Shown: one piece after another, positions 55,600 through 64,000 of the stretch
Numbering within the stretch: position 1 is the stretch's first letter
How the letters are laid out: each line of letters starts with the position of its first letter
Assembly: GCA_009869945.1 (NCBI GenBank)
Contig: WIXG01000001.1
Location: 434,001 to 498,000 of the forward strand
DNA from: Mesaphorura yosii
Lineage: Eukaryota; Arthropoda; Collembola; Poduromorpha; Tullbergiidae
Length of the DNA stretch: 64,000 nt
Reading direction: 5' to 3'
The notes under the pieces: model-generated
Databases searched by the model: none
What the model saw: the letters and a program-made list of their open reading frames with translations, nothing else
Told to the model about the DNA's origin: nothing
Program-made: the position numbers and the translations under genes

Positions 55600-55905
55600 A
55601 TGTCAGATTCACCCTCAGCCTTCAAGAGAGTTACGAGTCATGTCAAGAGGAACCCGGTTCTCTTTGTGATGATTCCCGGCCTGGTCTTGGTTCACTGGGC
55701 CTGGTACAGGATTCAATATGTAGACATATTTGTCAAGGAGCATGAAAGACACACGGGAATGGATGCAATGCCAATCGTCAGAGTATGTAAATGATTTCTA
55801 ATCAATTCGAATGTGTCGTAAACTACTTAACCTGAAACATGACTGGCCTCTTATTATTTTCAGGCCGTCAAAAAATTCAAGGCCAAATATACCGGCGAGT
55901 CATAG
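55600..55905 (+). CDS. 74-residue single-pass membrane microprotein
   Basis: Two exons, 55600-55782 and 55864-55905, joined in phase 0, give 74 residues. A short Ser/basic N-terminus (MSDSPSAFKRVTSHVKRNP) is followed by one hydrophobic segment (VLFVMIPGLVLVHWAWYRI) and a charged tail ending KKFKAKYTGES. This layout resembles small accessory subunits of mitochondrial respiratory complexes, but I cannot match it to one by motif. Splice sites are good (AGA|GTATGT ... TTTTCAG|GCC). The presence of a second exon with a sensible basic tail supports a real gene. Confidence 0.65.
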
Positions 55906-56371
55906 GTACAGCACTTGACGGTACCTACGTTAGTACAAGCTATAATTTACTTTGAGCAAACTCACTATATAGTAGCAATATAAGGATGTCAGTCGCAATT
56001 TTGTACCATTCTTGAAGAGGTAATAAACTTATGAAACGCCGCCTCAGATTCCAACCTTAGTACATACTACGTTTACTGATTTGATTTCGGACAACCGGTC
56101 GTCTTTCATGGTTTATTTGTGCTCGTCGTTTTGTTGCATGCATTCCTATGTCAAGCTAGCTACCTTTGGGTTGGCGTTTGTGCCATCATACAACCCCAGT
56201 TCCGTGCTGTGTTCTAATTAAAAGTAGTCACCTATGAATAGCTGAATAGCTTTTCGGTTTTGCTGAGAAGTTCAGTACTTCCCAAGCTCTTTTGGATCAA
56301 AATTTCGTAATGTTCAAGCTGAATGAATGGCTTTCAAACCATTTTATTTATTACTTTAAACATTTTACGAG
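55906..56371. other. Convergent spacer between the microprotein gene and prefoldin 5
   Basis: 3' UTRs of both genes; a GTAATAAACTT context near 56020-56030 carries an AATAAA for the plus-strand gene. No coding signal. Confidence 0.5.
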
Positions 56372-57138
56372 CTATTTTCCAGTTGCTGTCTTGCCTTGCT
56401 GATTCGCTTGGCTAAGTTGGGCTTGTGCCTTCATTTTTCCTTCCAAAACCTCAGTAATTGCTGAAAAACGAAGGTTGAACATTAATTCTGGCCTGACTTA
56501 GGTATTTGAATTGCCTTCGCAATTAAACCGGGATTTATCTTTACCTGCTCTTACTGTCGTCTTTTCTCTCCCAACTTGCTGCACCTTTTCGATTTGGTTC
56601 GTTAGGAAGTCCACTTTCCGCTTAAAGTAATCGATAGCATCTTCTTGAGTCTGTAAATACAAAATTCTTAACACTTTAAATAAACGTTTAGAAAAACTAG
56701 AAATCCAGAGAATTAGCTGGTTACCTTTTCCACATAGTACCCTGTTCCAACATCGATAATTACGTTGTTTACGGTCTCCACTTCTCCAGCCACGTATAAC
56801 TGTAAGGAGAACGTACGTTAATTAAGGGCTTCCCATGAACAAAGTTCGCCAGTTCAAAACTAATTTACCGAGGGTGTTAGCGGAAGTAGAAGTTCCTTCT
56901 TATCACTGGACAAGGATTTCACACAGTTGCCTGCTTCGACCATTTTCTCCTGCACTCCTTTCAATTGGATTACTGCATCTTGATAGAAATTCAATTCTTG
57001 CTCAAGCTGCTGCCTCAACTGCTGGAGTTGTGGAGGCGTCAGTGCCATTAGATTAATCACACTTCCGCCTCCAGCTTCGCCCTCTCCTGATCCTGCGGTT
57101 GCTACTGCAGAATCGGAGGGTTTCGGTGGCGGAGCCAT
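56372..57138 (-). CDS. PFDN5: Prefoldin subunit 5
   Basis: Alpha-type subunit of the hexameric prefoldin chaperone that passes nascent actin and tubulin to the CCT chaperonin. Four exons: 56869-57138, 56725-56799, 56545-56650, 56372-56460; 179 residues against 154 in human, the extra being a Gly/Ala/Pro N-terminus. Diagnostic runs: NLMALTPPQLQQLRQQLEQE, ELLLPLTPSLYVAGEV across the first intron, VIIDVGTGYYVEK and the second coiled-coil helix (AIDYFKRKVDFLTNQIEKV). The two helices joined by a beta-hairpin are as expected. Confidence 0.95.
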
Positions 57139-57626
57139 TACGGATACAGATTACGTATAAACTCGAGCTACTGAAGTGTAGAACACAAAATACGATGCTT
57201 TTAAACTCTCTGACCTAATCCGGCTTTAGTGCAATTAAATTGGTGGGTGTTAAATTCTGTAGGGTTTATTCTGCAGAGATTAACTCCAGGGAATGTGAAT
57301 TCAAGTTCATCCCGCCCGCTCAAATGGTCGCAAAAATCTCATCCTGCAGAACAAAGTACGATATGCAGGTCCGAATGGACGGACTATGAATCAACTACGA
57401 AACTGAAAACTCTTTGGAATTTCGTTTCATGATGAAATCTTTGCGTTTCCCATTGCCATTTCCTTTTACTTGTTATTTTCGCTATTAGATTTTACCGAAG
57501 ACAAGTTAGCACCTTCGTTTCAACTTCGCTTTCGTGGAGTTGGTAAGATTGTTCAGTTGTGTTTAAGGCAAGTAAAAAAGGTCGATCAATTCGCTTCTAT
57601 ATTTTCGTTGATCTTTCTAATTCAAG
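57139..57626. other. Divergent spacer between prefoldin 5 and the CatSper-like gene
   Basis: Presumably promoters for both genes. Short frames only. Confidence 0.5.
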
Positions 57627-59571
57627 ATGCCGGTCACGGCGCATATGAAGATTCTTCTCCATGAAGCCGAAGTGGAACACGAATACCGTAGGCGCCGCAG
57701 CCACGTCGACGATCCAAAGTATGGAGGAGCAACACACCACGATTACACCAGGGACCCACTGATTAAAAAGCGGACCAAGCTCTACGATGACACAAAGGAA
57801 CGTCTGGACGCATTCTCAAACATCGACATTGGAACAAGATTTCGACACCTTCCCTTCATTTACAACAAGCAAGGGAAGCGAATTGGAACCCGAAGTGAAC
57901 CGCTGAACTTTGCGCATATTGTGGATCTCGACGAAAATTTCTACAATCGTGTCGTGTACACGACCTTTCTCCGTGAAGTATTGGCCAGCGTCGTCTTCCG
58001 GTAAATTGACACGGAATTGACGGAATGTACCCACTAATTTGGTTCTTCACTATTCATCAAATCATCATCTCTTTCTTTTCCGTCGGCCATCTTCTGAATG
58101 ACTTCTTACTTTTGGTTCCTTTCAGAACAATCGTAATGGCCTTGGTGTTGGTCAATGCAGTCGTCATTGGACTGAATACTGTGGATGTCAACGACCACTA
58201 CAAGAAGGAACTAGAAATAATCGATCAAATCCTCTTCACAGCATTTGCTTTCGAAATATTCATGAAATGGGCTTACGATTTCCGAGCCTTTTGAATTGTA
58301 AGTTTCATTGCCATCAATTCGGCAAGCTACTCAATGATGTAAGGATTTTGAACCTCAGGTTACATGGAATGTGATGGATTTGATCATCTTCATGTGGATA
58401 ATGTACGCTACATGCCTCCCACTATTCCTCTCTGGAAGAACCCTCCTGATTACCGTTCGTGTCGCTCGTGCGTTACGAAGTCTTCGTTTTCTCAGGTGAG
58501 ACTCACTAAATAGATTGGACAGCACGCTCTTCGATTAACTGATTGTCTCATTTTGTCAGCTGTCTCTCAAGTCTCACTGTCGTGTCGCACACGATCTTCA
58601 AATCCGTCGTCGACATGTTTAACATTCTGTTCGTGCTCATCATCTTTATGGTTGTAATGGCTATCGCTGGAGTCGTTCTGTTTGATGACGAGAAACTGAA
58701 AACGAGTCGATTTTTGAGCGCTCTGGACGCCTGGTTTGTGCTGTTTATTTGTGTCACACAGGACGGATGGATTGAAGTTCTGAATCAGTTTCGAGAAACA
58801 GGGTTGGACATTCAAATATGTTTTGAAATACTCTCATGCACTGTACATAACCTTTTCCAGGTTTTTCCTCTTGATTTCGCTCTATCTCATCATTGGAGTA
58901 ACGATTGGAGCATTCGTATTCGCAAACTTAATCATTGCTGTCGTCGTTGCAAACTTGGAGTCATCTATCAAGGCAATTAAAACAAATAAAATCAGCACGC
59001 CGAACCCACTCGAACATGATAATGAGTTCTCGCCAAATGAAGTGGACGTCATTCCAGTTTACAAACCCTTTCGAAAGCATTTTCACAATCTGTTAGAACA
59101 ACGTCCCTTCTCAGCGCCAATCGTGAAGCAGAGGAGGAACAGAAGGCTGAAGGCTTACGTTCATCGTACGGTCATATTTTTCATATCTCAGAGTTTAAAT
59201 TTCATGCAGTTTTTTCCAGTTCTAGTGGCCTGTGAGCAAAATCTTCTCGAGTACAGTGTAATTGAAGATGACATGATGCGATTGCTGAGCGTCATCGTAA
59301 GCATATTTGATCAGGTAAAATGTTCAGCGATATTGTGTTGCTTGCCTTCGGATCAAATGTATCCTATTTTCGCCTTTCCGCATAGTTGGAGTCCGAAGGC
59401 GGCGATCCCGCAATGCAGGATAAGAACAAGGGAAGATATTCACAAGCAGCAAATGAGAAATACGAGCAGCCTCTGCAACCTGCAAGTCCAATGCAATTTA
59501 TGGAACCACGTAAAGTCCATAAGCCTGAAGAGGACAATTCGTTATCTTCGTCTTCAGACATTTCCGAGTGA
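57627..59571 (+). CDS. CatSper4-like sperm cation channel, with in-frame TGA
   Basis: Six-transmembrane, one-domain voltage-gated cation channel resembling CatSper pore subunits, which admit calcium into the sperm flagellum. Seven exons: 57627-58000, 58126-58297, 58359-58495, 58560-58802, 58861-59165, 59220-59314, 59386-59571; 504 codons. S1 is TIVMALVLVNAVVIGLNTV, S2 ILFTAFAFEIFMKWAY, S3 WNVMDLIIFMWIMY. S4 has spaced arginines (TVRVARALRSLRFL). S5 is followed by the pore FICVTQDGWIEVL, with the Asp expected for CatSper, then S6 (IGAFVFANLIIAVVVANLE). The TQDGW pore and IGAF S6 are nearest to CatSper4 as I remember it. Codon 58292-58294, after FRAF and just before the perfect donor ATT|GTAAGT, is TGA. 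Remembered human CatSper4 has Trp at this place. Read strictly, the product would stop after S2. Two donors (58803, 59166) are weak. All exons are otherwise intact. Confidence 0.8.
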
Positions 59572-59782
59572 AGAAAGTGTAGGAGTCTCGTCTTTCAGTT
59601 CATTACTACTTCAGTTTCAATCACTACATTTTAATTATGGTTTTTTTTTACAACTATTTGCTTCCTCATATTCTATTTGTACTTGTATTAATGATCTGCA
59701 GTTAGAAATAATAATATAATTCGTACTTCTTGAGAATTCCTGAAAATGTGGGTTGACTTCTGAGCAGTTCCGCCATTCCATA
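59572..59782. other. Convergent spacer between the CatSper-like and scramblase-like genes
   Basis: Short 3' UTR region; AT-rich, with no coding signal. Confidence 0.5.
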
Positions 59783-61019
59783 CTAGAGGCCAATTAAGGA
59801 GTGCAAGTTCAGCCCGCCGGCATCGCCTCGATGAAGCCCATCCTAAAAATTGACATACTTAGCGGTTCAGCGCACAAGGAAATGAGAAACTAGACTTGTC
59901 TCATGTGACACGCATGTCTCAAGGTTACAAATGCGTAATTGTCTAGACTTTCAATTAGAATCATAATTAACGAATTTGCATTTCGTTGCAAATGCACTTA
60001 CCGCATAGAAAGTAAACCCCAAGACCAGGATCTTATTGACGCACGTTAATGAACCCGTAGTGGAAACCATAATCTCGTTCTCATCTTCATCATTTCTAGT
60101 AATAGTCGCCACGCAGTTCGTCCCATCCCAAACCTGCAGGAAGTTAAGTAATTATGTTGCGGAATGCATAGCAAATGATTTCATCTAAATATGAAAAACA
60201 GAAACAGAAGTACGTCGAAGCTGGACTGTTGGTCTGCTGCATTTGCGGTTGTACCAATGACATTCAATGTAGAATCTTCGTACTCATTGATGATGACGTA
60301 GTCATTGCTCGCAATATTCCCAGTGTGTCTATCAATGACACCAATCGTGAACCCGTCGGTGGTCGTCACTGTGCAGCAATGCTATTACACAAATCAGCCA
60401 ATTTACTAAGAACAAGATCGGCAGCCGTCCAAGAATTATAAACAAAGCGAACTCACTTTACGCTGGGCAGAGAAATACGAAGTTGCAATGAAGATAGGAT
60501 CCTTGTAGCAATCGGTGAGTACTGACACGGTCGTGCTAATCAGCAAATGGAAGCAACGGTAATCGTAATCCTTGCAGGACACAAACAAGTATTGCTGGCA
60601 ATCTCCGTCAAGTACATCGTACTTTGAGACCTTAGTGTACGCGTCCTTCTCTGAAATGAAAAAAAAATTTATGCAGGAGCGGGTGACCACCGCACCGCCC
60701 TGTTCATATTTTCGACAACTTAACTTTACCATGAAATCGGTGCTTGACCAGAAATAAGTTTGTGTCCGCGACTATCTCGAATCCAGCGGTAGACTGGAAT
60801 TGCTCTAGAAGCTCTAGAAGCCAAAAGCACAGGCGTGGTCACCAATTATTCCATTCCATTCAGATGGTTAGAGTTATTACAGGGACGGGGTCTCTTACCA
60901 TCGAAGTTCGTCGTCTCGTCGTTTTCAGCAGCGTCTGAAAGGAATTGCCACGGTTGGAAGCGGTCGGAGGGCTGAAGCTGGATAACTGTACTCTTTCCTC
61001 CACTCCTGTCCTTGTCCAT
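59783..61019 (-). CDS. Phospholipid scramblase-like protein
   Basis: Looks like a member of the PLSCR family (Tubby C-terminal superfamily). Six exons: 60899-61019, 60730-60813, 60462-60650, 60214-60368, 60002-60133, 59783-59842; 246 residues, all phases consistent. The best family marks are ELLEQFQSTAGFE, matching the scramblase ELLE...GFE motif, and the hydrophobic segment SLTCVNKILVLGFTFYA, in the place of the C-terminal membrane helix (LDVKMKAVLLGATFLI type). The Pro-rich N-terminus and the cysteine cluster of mammalian PLSCR1 are missing. The last exon changes the end to a hydrophilic GLHRGDAGGLN tail. Two acceptors for exon 2 are possible; 60813 restores the ELLE motif. Function as a calcium-stimulated lipid mover is family knowledge and not shown here. 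Confidence 0.6.
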
Positions 61020-61493
61020 GAGTCTTTCAAATCGAAGCTTCAATTGTCAACCATGAACCATTTCACGGAGTGACCAACTCGAATGCCAATTCGCGAAACC
61101 TGAATTCTGCGAGAAATCGAGTATTGACTAGAGGACCTTAGTAGGCGCATTTGTGTGAACGAGAGTCGCGATTCGCACTATACAATGCAAATCAATATTT
61201 TATCCATGGAATTTCGGGCAAACATCATTAATTATTAAGCACTTTGAGTTTGTTCTGGAGTCCGAGTACGGCTGTGCTGTAATCAATGAGCTCAGCAAAC
61301 CCAGCGACAAATGCCAAGAGGATGAGACAACTAGCAAAGTGGCATGTTGTGTCTGCGTGGCTGCTTGCAAGTGCTTGCTGTGCTTTCACACAGAATTGAT
61401 TGAGGAAAATGATTACAATCCCAGACTAATAAAATCACGGCAGGCTGTCCAAAGCACCTTGAGTTCTACAAGTGCGTCGGTGCTGGACAGACG
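61020..61493. other. Divergent spacer before the Kazal gene
   Basis: Probable promoters of the scramblase-like and Kazal genes. No coding signal. Confidence 0.5.
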
Positions 61494-62001
61494 ATGACGA
61501 ACACAAGAATGGCATCTTACGAGCAACGGTATTATCCGATTCTGCCCCTAAAATGCTTGCTTTTCAGTGCATTATTCCTCCATCTCATTACAACTGCCGA
61601 ATCCAAATTTAAGGTCGTCGGTGCAGTAAGTGCAGTAGATTCGTATCAGAAACAAAAACGCATTAGAAGCCGCGAAGAGAAATAAATCGAGTGTGGTTAT
61701 TGCAGGAGAATCCGGCTATTTGGGCGAGCACAGCTCCCGCCCGACCTCGCTGCGGATGCAAGGGCGCCGAGGGACCGTGGGTTTGCGCCAACAACGGACT
61801 TCAGTACAAAAACATGTGCGTTTTTCAGTGCGCACAGAGACAGAACCCTCGTACGTGAGCATATCAATAATCATATAATTAATCCTAAATTTTTACGCCT
61901 AATTTTAAAACTCCACTTCCCCAGGTCTGTCGGTGATAAGAACTGGAAACTGTGAAGGGCTTACACGTGAAACTTATTTCACCGCGAAGCCGCGTTCCTG
62001 A
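61494..62001 (+). CDS. Secreted Kazal-domain protein
   Basis: Small secreted protein with one Kazal-type serine protease inhibitor domain. Three exons: 61494-61625, 61706-61850, 61925-62001; 117 residues. A signal peptide (LLFSALFLHLITTAES) is preceded by about 20 residues; the ATG at 61509 (MASYEQ) may be the real start. The domain has six cysteines in Kazal order: CGC, then VCANNGLQYKNMCVFQCAQ and a last Cys in RTGNCEG. Asn-Asn-Gly replaces the usual Ser-Asp-Gly before the conserved Tyr. The donor at 61851 (GTACGT) was chosen over 61855 because it keeps the sixth cysteine in frame. Whether it inhibits a protease cannot be told; many Kazal proteins do not. Confidence 0.8.
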
Positions 62002-62642
62002 AGAATAGTATACGAATAACATGAATAACATTACACTGTAAATCTGGAGTGGGAAATTGACGCAATTCTGAATTATAGGTGAATTCAAAAATGGGGCAAT
62101 TCTCTATGCGCTCATCATGGAATTAAGGCGCAATAAATAAGGCTTATCAACACGCGTGTTGCTTGCTAATTAACTGCGGTTCTTACTCGTAGCGACTCTG
62201 TTTTGAGTTTGACATTGGGGTTATCGCCTATCTCGTTTTGAGTTCACACGTTCTTGTTTTGCGGTCTTGTTCGCTCATTAATTCTGAGCGTTCGGTTGTT
62301 CATTTCAAGTGTACTCATACATCACAGTACATAATTTAAAGTTTGCAGATTGATTGCAGAGTAAACAACAAACCTGTCAAGTGAAGTTTCGGCATCACAA
62401 GCAAATGTCCTGTCACAGCAGCACTGTGCTGTGATGAGCTCATGCTCAGTCAACGAAAAGGTCGTAGTACAATTTTTGCCTAATCTGCCCGTGTCAGAAC
62501 AATAACAATTAGAAGAACCACACAAACTGGAGGAGTCGATAACACCCATCCGCATTTGGCATTCATTCTCGAGAACTCACGCATAGCGCTCTTGTTCGTT
62601 CGCCTCTTCAGCCGACCGAGATTTATAGTTCACAGATTCCAA
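62002..62642. other. Spacer between the Kazal gene and the next gene
   Basis: 3' UTR of the Kazal gene, then probable promoter sequence. No coding signal. Confidence 0.5.
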
Positions 62643-63362
62643 ATGGAGCCACTAAAAATGCCGACCGCGCATCAACGGACCGCGTTCACACGCCAAATCA
62701 GCAGTCCCGGAATTCATGAGCAGTTGACCGAGTTTGAGAAGAACATTCAAAGTAAGCCCTATCATGCAAGTACGGAAATTGCACTGTCAACCGTTTAACA
62801 AAAATGGACATATTTTAGTTGCCGGACGAGAGCACCTCATTGCAGAGGCACTGGAAGAATTCAACCACAATACATTTCATAACTATTTGGAGTACCTCCT
62901 CGTCATCCTTGACATGCCCGCCAATATTGAAGAATACCAGAATCTGGACGGTTTCAGAGCGAAAGTAACTCAAATTTTACGAAACTGGACCCAGTCGCTT
63001 GGGAAAGACGCGAATCTTGGACTTCTGACTGAGAAACTTCGCAATCACAGATCAATTACTGGTAAGCATGTCGCGAGCAGCCAATTGCTTTTGCGAAAAC
63101 ACACAAGGGGCAAAGTGAAACGTGCCAATTTGCCAATTTCCTACACGCGTGCGTTTTGCTGTGCTTGCATGAGGCAAGCACGAGATCCTACTTGCAGTGC
63201 GTTGCAGAGCATGCGATTATAATTGTGAAATTGGTTTAGTAAACACCTGGACAAAGATGATGAAATGATTGCTCTGCATTGTACATCTAATCTATAAATT
63301 ACTTGTGTGTTGCAGATAAAATTTACAAGTCGACAATGGCCACCGTTGGGACCGCAGTGTAA
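62643..63362 (+). CDS. 132-residue helical protein of unknown family
   Basis: Not recognised. Three exons (62643-62751, 62819-63061, 63316-63362), consistent in phase 1, give 132 residues starting MEPLKMPTAHQRTAF. The middle exon is clearly protein-like, with amphipathic helices (EHLIAEALEEFNHNTFHNYL, then KVTQILRNWTQSLGKD). No signal peptide or membrane segment. The last intron (254 bases) is longer than most here and the short final exon (DKIYKSTMATVGTAV) is the least certain part. It could be a small cytosolic adaptor. Confidence 0.6.
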
Positions 63363-63612
63363 CGCGCGAGGCAATCAATACGATTTTTGTCATAAAAAGG
63401 GATACAACTAACTCCAGCATTAAGAATTTTCTTTACTTTCCGTCTCGACGAAGCAGTAGGATGTTTCATGTTGTTTTGATTCGGTTGAAGATTGATTAAA
63501 TCACAAACTGATTTTTTTGGTTAAATCGATTTCCACATGAAATTACCGATTTGTTCAGTAGTACAAGAGACGATTCACTGTATTTTACTCAAACCAAAAT
63601 TCCTTCTGTACA
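63363..63612. other. Spacer before the transposase remnant
   Basis: 3' UTR of the preceding gene and possibly the outer end of the mobile element. A short inverted repeat that would mark the element's terminus was not identified. Confidence 0.4.
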
Positions 63613-63925
63613 TCATCTAACGCGATGGTGAATGTTTTTCATGTTTTCTATGTGTTCTCCACCCTTCTTTGCGACCAATCGTAGCATTCGTTTCCAGCCG
63701 CCAAAAGTTCTTGCCATCAAACCTTGATCAATCTTCGACCACTCCTCCTGCAGAAGTTTCCAAAGACCCTGGCGCGTGGAGAATCTTTTTTTTTGAACGT
63801 TCTTCTTTGACGTAAAAGAACCCGAAGAAGTCAATAGGGCTTACGTCGGGGGACTGCACAGGTATCAAGCTATTGGGTAGAATGGGGATTCCAAGTCTTT
63901 TCTTCTCCACACTCCACGTCCACAT
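63613..63925 (-). mobile_element. Degenerate Tc1/mariner transposase remnant
   Basis: Two overlapping minus-strand frames together resemble the C-terminal part of a Tc1/mariner-superfamily transposase. One frame (from 63925) has QSPDVSPIDFFGFF, the region of the third catalytic acid, here Asp in the PID position. The other frame (to the stop at 63613) has LWKLLQEEWSKID, the family's C-terminal helix, followed by an AKKGGEHIE end. A frameshift near 63800-63830 separates them, so no intact enzyme is encoded. The element may continue past the right edge. Aspartate instead of glutamate would fit a DDxD lineage such as maT, which is an inference. Confidence 0.7.
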
Positions 63926-64000
63926 TTGCCATATCTCGCATTAATATTACGAGTTGCCAAATTTCTGCCTACATATGAATAGGGTCGACCAGAGTTGAAT

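Noticed and set aside
55152..55625. 157-codon minus-strand open frame
   Set aside because: Overlaps the start of the spliced microprotein gene, matches no family and shows no splice or polyadenylation context.
58288..58297. A GC donor (CGA|GCCTTT) that would remove the TGA in the CatSper-like gene
   Set aside because: It fits the GC-AG consensus poorly, whereas ATT|GTAAGT beside it is a perfect donor. It is left as a point for RNA evidence.

Overview
The window is nuclear DNA from an animal, most probably an arthropod. Its genes have many exons, with GT-AG introns mostly of 57-120 bp. The largest gene is a long-Toll (Toll-6/Tollo/18w type) receptor, and woc/ZMYM, fizzy-related, pavarotti/KIF23 and USP8 orthologues accompany it. 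A CatSper-like sperm cation channel, a family commonly reported as lost in insects (recalled, not checked), hints at a non-insect arthropod, but the species cannot be fixed from the sequence. All gene models come from reading frames, splice sites and remembered family motifs, with no database search.

Layout. 1-7376 is gene-poor DNA leading to the Toll gene (7377-13230, one intron). About 14 kb without a convincing gene follows (13231-27357); it holds a near-perfect 27-bp hairpin and a weak MutL-like fragment. From 27358 to the right edge the DNA is gene-dense: fizzy-related/Cdh1 (-), an unrecognised secreted protein (-), a seven-finger MYM-type zinc-finger protein (+), an unrecognised basic nuclear-looking protein (+), TTI2 (+), SNRNP40 (-), SRP19 (-), KIF23/MKLP1 (+), a small coiled-coil protein (-), USP8 (+), DESI2 (-), a 74-residue membrane microprotein (+), prefoldin 5 (-), a CatSper4-like channel with an in-frame TGA (+), a phospholipid scramblase-like protein (-), a secreted Kazal-domain protein (+), an unrecognised 132-residue protein (+), and a frameshifted Tc1/mariner transposase remnant (-) at the right edge.

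The genes do not form a pathway or an operon. Most are housekeeping genes: cell-cycle exit (Cdh1), cytokinesis (KIF23), PIKK maturation (TTI2), splicing (SNRNP40), protein targeting (SRP19), chaperoning (prefoldin), and deubiquitination or deSUMOylation (USP8, DESI2). They lie on both strands with short convergent or divergent spacers. The Toll gene, with its wide empty flanks, looks like a developmentally regulated locus. The most unusual points are the CatSper gene interrupted by TGA where tryptophan would be expected, the low-complexity insertions in the Toll receptor, and the hairpin at 24.6 kb.
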